Shown here one piece after another: positions 5,907-7,771 of a stretch of 7,771 nt of DNA. The position numbers and the translations under genes were made by a program. How positions within the stretch are numbered: position 1 is the stretch's first letter; each line of letters opens with the position of its first letter. The stretch comes from Promethearchaeota archaeon (lineage in GTDB: Archaea > Asgardarchaeota > Lokiarchaeia > Sigynarchaeales > SOKP01), in the NCBI GenBank assembly GCA_030668025.1, contig DAOUUT010000180.1:1-7771 (forward strand). Reading direction: 5' to 3'. The notes under the pieces are model-generated. The model did no database searches and had not been told where the DNA came from. It saw only the letters and a list, made by a program, of their open reading frames with translations.

Positions 5907-6851
5907 TTATAAATCTAAGAGTTCACTTGCAACTCCCGTTATTGCGGGTTTCTGAGGTAATCCTTTTAATAAATCTGGCCTGAATCTTTCAGCAAGTATT
6001 TGAGGTGTGAAAGGGGCTCCATTATTATCAATACGTTTAACCGTGTGCCATCCGCGATAAACCCAAACCTTATCTCCAGCTGCTCTAATCACTTCACCAT
6101 TGACTCTTCTAGCGCTATCTGAAGCTAAAAACACGATTAATGGCGCAAAATGTGATGGATTAAACACATCCATTCCTCCTTTTGATTTAGAACTCATAAC
6201 GCCTACCATTTTAGGAGTTGCATCAGTTGTAAGCCTAGTTCTAGCCATTGGTACAACACAGTTAACCGTAGCGTATTTTTTTAATTCATCTGCCACAATT
6301 AAAGTGAACGCCGCAATACCTGCTTTAGCAGCACCATAATTAGATTGTCCTATGTTACCTAATAATCCCGCATCTGAGGCTGTATTGATAATTCTTCCAA
6401 AGGTTTTTAACTTAGGATCTGCTTTGCCTCTCTTCCTAAAGTATTCTGCCGCATGTCTAACCATATTAAACGTTCCTTTAAGATGAACTGCGATGACGCC
6501 GTCAAATTCTTCCTCTGTCATGTTAAAAATCATTCTGTCACGTAGGATACCCGCATTATTAACAACGATATCTAAATGTCCAAATTCCGAAACTGCCTGA
6601 TCTATCATCCCTTTGGCTTTATTAAAATCTGTTACGGAATCGTAATTTCCTACCGCTTTAACGCCAAGTTTTTCACATTCCTCGGCAACCAAGTCAGCTA
6701 CTTGGGTTTTATTGCCCGTTCCGTCAAATGCAGCGCCTAAATCATTTATCACTAAGTTACAACCTTCTTTTGCCATAGCTAGCGCTTCTTCGCGTCCTAA
6801 ACCGCGACCAGCACCAGTAATAATGGCAACTTTTCCATCTAACATACCCAT
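5907..6851 (-). CDS. SDR family 3-hydroxyacyl-CoA dehydrogenase-like oxidoreductase (MFE-2/Hsd4A type)
   Basis: A 314-aa short-chain dehydrogenase. It shows the nucleotide loop TGAGRGLG (12-19), Asp37 after the second strand in NDLG (predicting NAD(H) over NADP(H)), NNAG (98-101), and the catalytic Ser159, Tyr172 and Lys176 (SNYGAAK, 170-176). The tetrad position in AVHLKGTF (121-128) holds His rather than Asn, as in the dehydrogenase domain of peroxisomal MFE-2. NDLGAAFDGTG (36-46) and GILRDRMI (101-108) also match that group. About 60 C-terminal residues beyond a classical SDR core resemble the C-terminal segment of MFE-2 and actinobacterial Hsd4A-like proteins. The likely role is NAD-dependent oxidation of 3-hydroxyacyl-CoA in beta-oxidation. 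The hydratase and SCP2 parts of MFE-2 are absent and no thiolase or acyl-CoA genes flank it. GTGAT five bases upstream supports ATG 6851 over the second Met at 6845. Confidence 0.85.
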   Translation of the reverse strand: MGMLDGKVAIITGAGRGLGREEALAMAKEGCNLVINDLGAAFDGTGNKTQVADLVAEECEKLGVKAVGNYDSVTDFNKAKGMIDQAVSEFGHLDIVVNNAGILRDRMIFNMTEEEFDGVIAVHLKGTFNMVRHAAEYFRKRGKADPKLKTFGRIINTASDAGLLGNIGQSNYGAAKAGIAAFTLIVADELKKYATVNCVVPMARTRLTTDATPKMVGVMSSKSKGGMDVFNPSHFAPLIVFLASDSARRVNGEVIRAAGDKVWVYRGWHTVKRIDNNGAPFTPQILAERFRPDLLKGLPQKPAITGVASELLDL

Positions 6852-6975
6852 TTTTTATCACTTATAAAATTTTAAGATTGATTTCTAGTATGTAAAATTC
6901 AATTACAAAGTTAAAAAATTTTAAGAATTTTATTTCATTTTGAAAAATATCTGAATTAAATTTTTAGGGAATATA
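6852..6975. promoter_or_regulatory. Divergent promoter region with a 12-bp direct repeat
   Basis: An AT-rich 124-bp spacer between the SDR (minus) and membrane protein (plus) genes. AAAATTTTAAGA occurs exactly twice, at 6866-6877 and 6915-6926 (49 bp apart), and is a candidate shared operator. Shine-Dalgarno sequences are clear: GTGAT (6861-6857, minus) for the SDR, and AGGGA (6966-6970, plus) five bases before ATG 6976. I cannot place the TATA boxes with confidence. Confidence 0.4.
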
Positions 6976-7494
6976 ATGGAATTAATAACCCACAACCTAA
7001 TTGGAGTCATAATCCAAATTTTATGTTTTAGATTTTTACTTTTTCCGTTAAATATTGTTTGTACCATCCTTTTTGCCCACCTATCTCATCTATTTTTTGA
7101 TGCTGTTTCGATAATTACTTATCATACGCCTGATAAACAAGAGGGAGACAAATTTTGGATCATTTGGCATTATATTATTTATTTACTATCTATTATATCC
7201 TTCTTCATTTTCATGATTCCTTATTGGTTAGGGATGTTATTTGCTAATATAATTGATATTTGGGATTGGTTAATTTTACGACCGATTCAAAAGAGGATCC
7301 GGAAAAAAAGTCCGGAATCCAAATGGGGTGACAAATATTACTTACATTGGACTGTTGATTGGGTAAGAGACAAACTATTTTTTTGGCTTCCAGTAAGGAA
7401 TTATAAGAAGTCTGGTATATTGATCGAAATCTTTATAATTATTGTTTTATCCGTTATTTTAGGATTTCTAGGACCATCGCTTTTTATCACATAA
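6976..7494 (+). CDS. Small His/Asp-rich integral membrane protein of unknown function
   Basis: A 172-aa membrane protein with about five hydrophobic helices (roughly 8-23, 24-42, 62-82, 84-102 and 148-170). Polar residues sit in or next to the helices: THN (5-7), AHLSHLFFDA (34-43, with His35, His38 and Asp42), TYHTPD (48-53), WHY (64-66), DIWDW (94-98) and LHWTVDW (123-129). The His/Asp pattern recalls membrane-bound metal-dependent hydrolases of the YdjM/DUF457 type, but the family's usual sequence between these positions is not clearly present, so this is only an analogy. A basic loop RPIQKRIRKK (102-111) should face the cytosol. AGGGA five bases before the ATG supports the start. It is divergent from the SDR gene and its last 8 bases overlap the end of the convergent COG1833 gene. 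Confidence 0.7.
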   Translation: MELITHNLIGVIIQILCFRFLLFPLNIVCTILFAHLSHLFFDAVSIITYHTPDKQEGDKFWIIWHYIIYLLSIISFFIFMIPYWLGMLFANIIDIWDWLILRPIQKRIRKKSPESKWGDKYYLHWTVDWVRDKLFFWLPVRNYKKSGILIEIFIIIVLSVILGFLGPSLFIT

Positions 7495-7771
7495 ATTTTC
7501 TAAATTCCTTAAAGTAAAACAAATGACTCTTACAGGAACAATCGGTAGAGCCGAAATTTTTAATAAACGAATCTGAAACCTCCTTTATATCTCGAGCAAT
7601 AACACATTCTAATCTCATAAATGAAGGAACAATATATAACTTAGTTATTAAGAATGATTCGTCGTTTAGTAGATAATCAATGTGCCAATGATTTTTTTTA
7701 TTAGCAGAATCAGAAAGGTGTCTCTTAACACGATTTTCTAAGGTTGTTGACCCAATATTTCCCATTGCAGA
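7487..7771 (-). CDS. COG1833/DUF123 family protein (Uri-type GIY-YIG endonuclease-like), truncated by window edge
   Basis: The frame is open to the right edge. Codons S-A precede the Met at 7765, completing the family motif (V)GSA-M-G, so that Met is internal and the YVY-type N-terminus lies outside. Visible motifs, numbered from that Met, are ENRVKRHL (10-17), HWHIDYLL (26-33), LECVIARDI (52-60) and FGSTDCSCKSHLFYF (71-85). These are the diagnostic signatures of COG1833, a group common in archaea, where it is stand-alone or fused to endonuclease III. It has been linked to the GIY-YIG fold, where GSA would match the YIG element. The DCSC cysteines (76 and 78) with His81 may bind metal. Nuclease activity is inferred from family naming. 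Its stop codon lies inside the convergent membrane-protein gene. Confidence 0.88.
   Translation of the reverse strand, partial: SAMGNIGSTTLENRVKRHLSDSANKKNHWHIDYLLNDESFLITKLYIVPSFMRLECVIARDIKEVSDSFIKNFGSTDCSCKSHLFYFKEFRKFM

Noticed and set aside
6100..6339. 79-codon open frame on the plus strand
   Set aside because: Antisense to the catalytic region of the SDR; its apparent hydrophobicity mirrors SDR codon use.
4003..6851. Possible catabolic cassette of amidohydrolase, 93-aa protein and SDR
   Set aside because: T9 tracts, separate promoters and opposite strands separate them. No transporter, CoA ligase or regulator ties them into one pathway.
1..7771. Mobile element, CRISPR, tRNA or defence island
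   Set aside because: No transposase, integrase, terminal repeats, regularly spaced repeats or tRNA-like cloverleaf seen on either strand.

Overview
The window looks like part of an archaeal chromosome, most plausibly from a low-GC Asgard (Lokiarchaeia-like) archaeon. The clues are an archaeal-type GatB, a stand-alone Roadblock/LC7 protein, a COG1833 (DUF123) nuclease-like protein, AT-rich promoters with TATA-like boxes, GTGAT-type Shine-Dalgarno remnants, and long oligo-T runs (several exactly nine T) just after stop codons. The domain assignment (Archaea) is fairly secure. The Asgard assignment is an inference from gene content and base composition.

Layout, left to right. A 5'-truncated gatB runs off the left edge (+). 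It faces a minus-strand pair, in transcription order a roughly 10-TM acyltransferase of the HGSNAT/YeiB-like type followed by a Roadblock/LC7 protein. A 133-bp divergent promoter region then leads to a plus-strand two-lobed GNAT acetyltransferase, an AbgB-like M20 metallo-amidohydrolase, and a 93-aa orphan protein. A minus-strand SDR dehydrogenase of the MFE-2/Hsd4A type follows. It shares a 124-bp divergent region with a plus-strand His/Asp-rich small membrane protein. That gene overlaps tail-to-tail by 8 nt with a COG1833 protein that runs off the right edge (-).

Most genes appear to be single transcription units with their own AT-rich leaders. Gaps of 90-135 bp and T-tracts separate them, and I see no real operon. 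Functions are mixed: translation (tRNA-dependent amidation), small-GTPase-associated scaffolding, acyl transfer, amide hydrolysis, beta-oxidation-type dehydrogenation and a putative nuclease. No tRNA, rRNA, CRISPR array, insertion sequence or defence cassette is visible.

I found no convincing multi-gene novel system. The most interesting points are the orphan 93-aa protein, the tandem GNAT with a degenerate second lobe and a hydrophobic linker, the unrecognised His/Asp membrane protein, the bacterial-looking SDR, and several palindromic or repeated elements in three intergenic regions.
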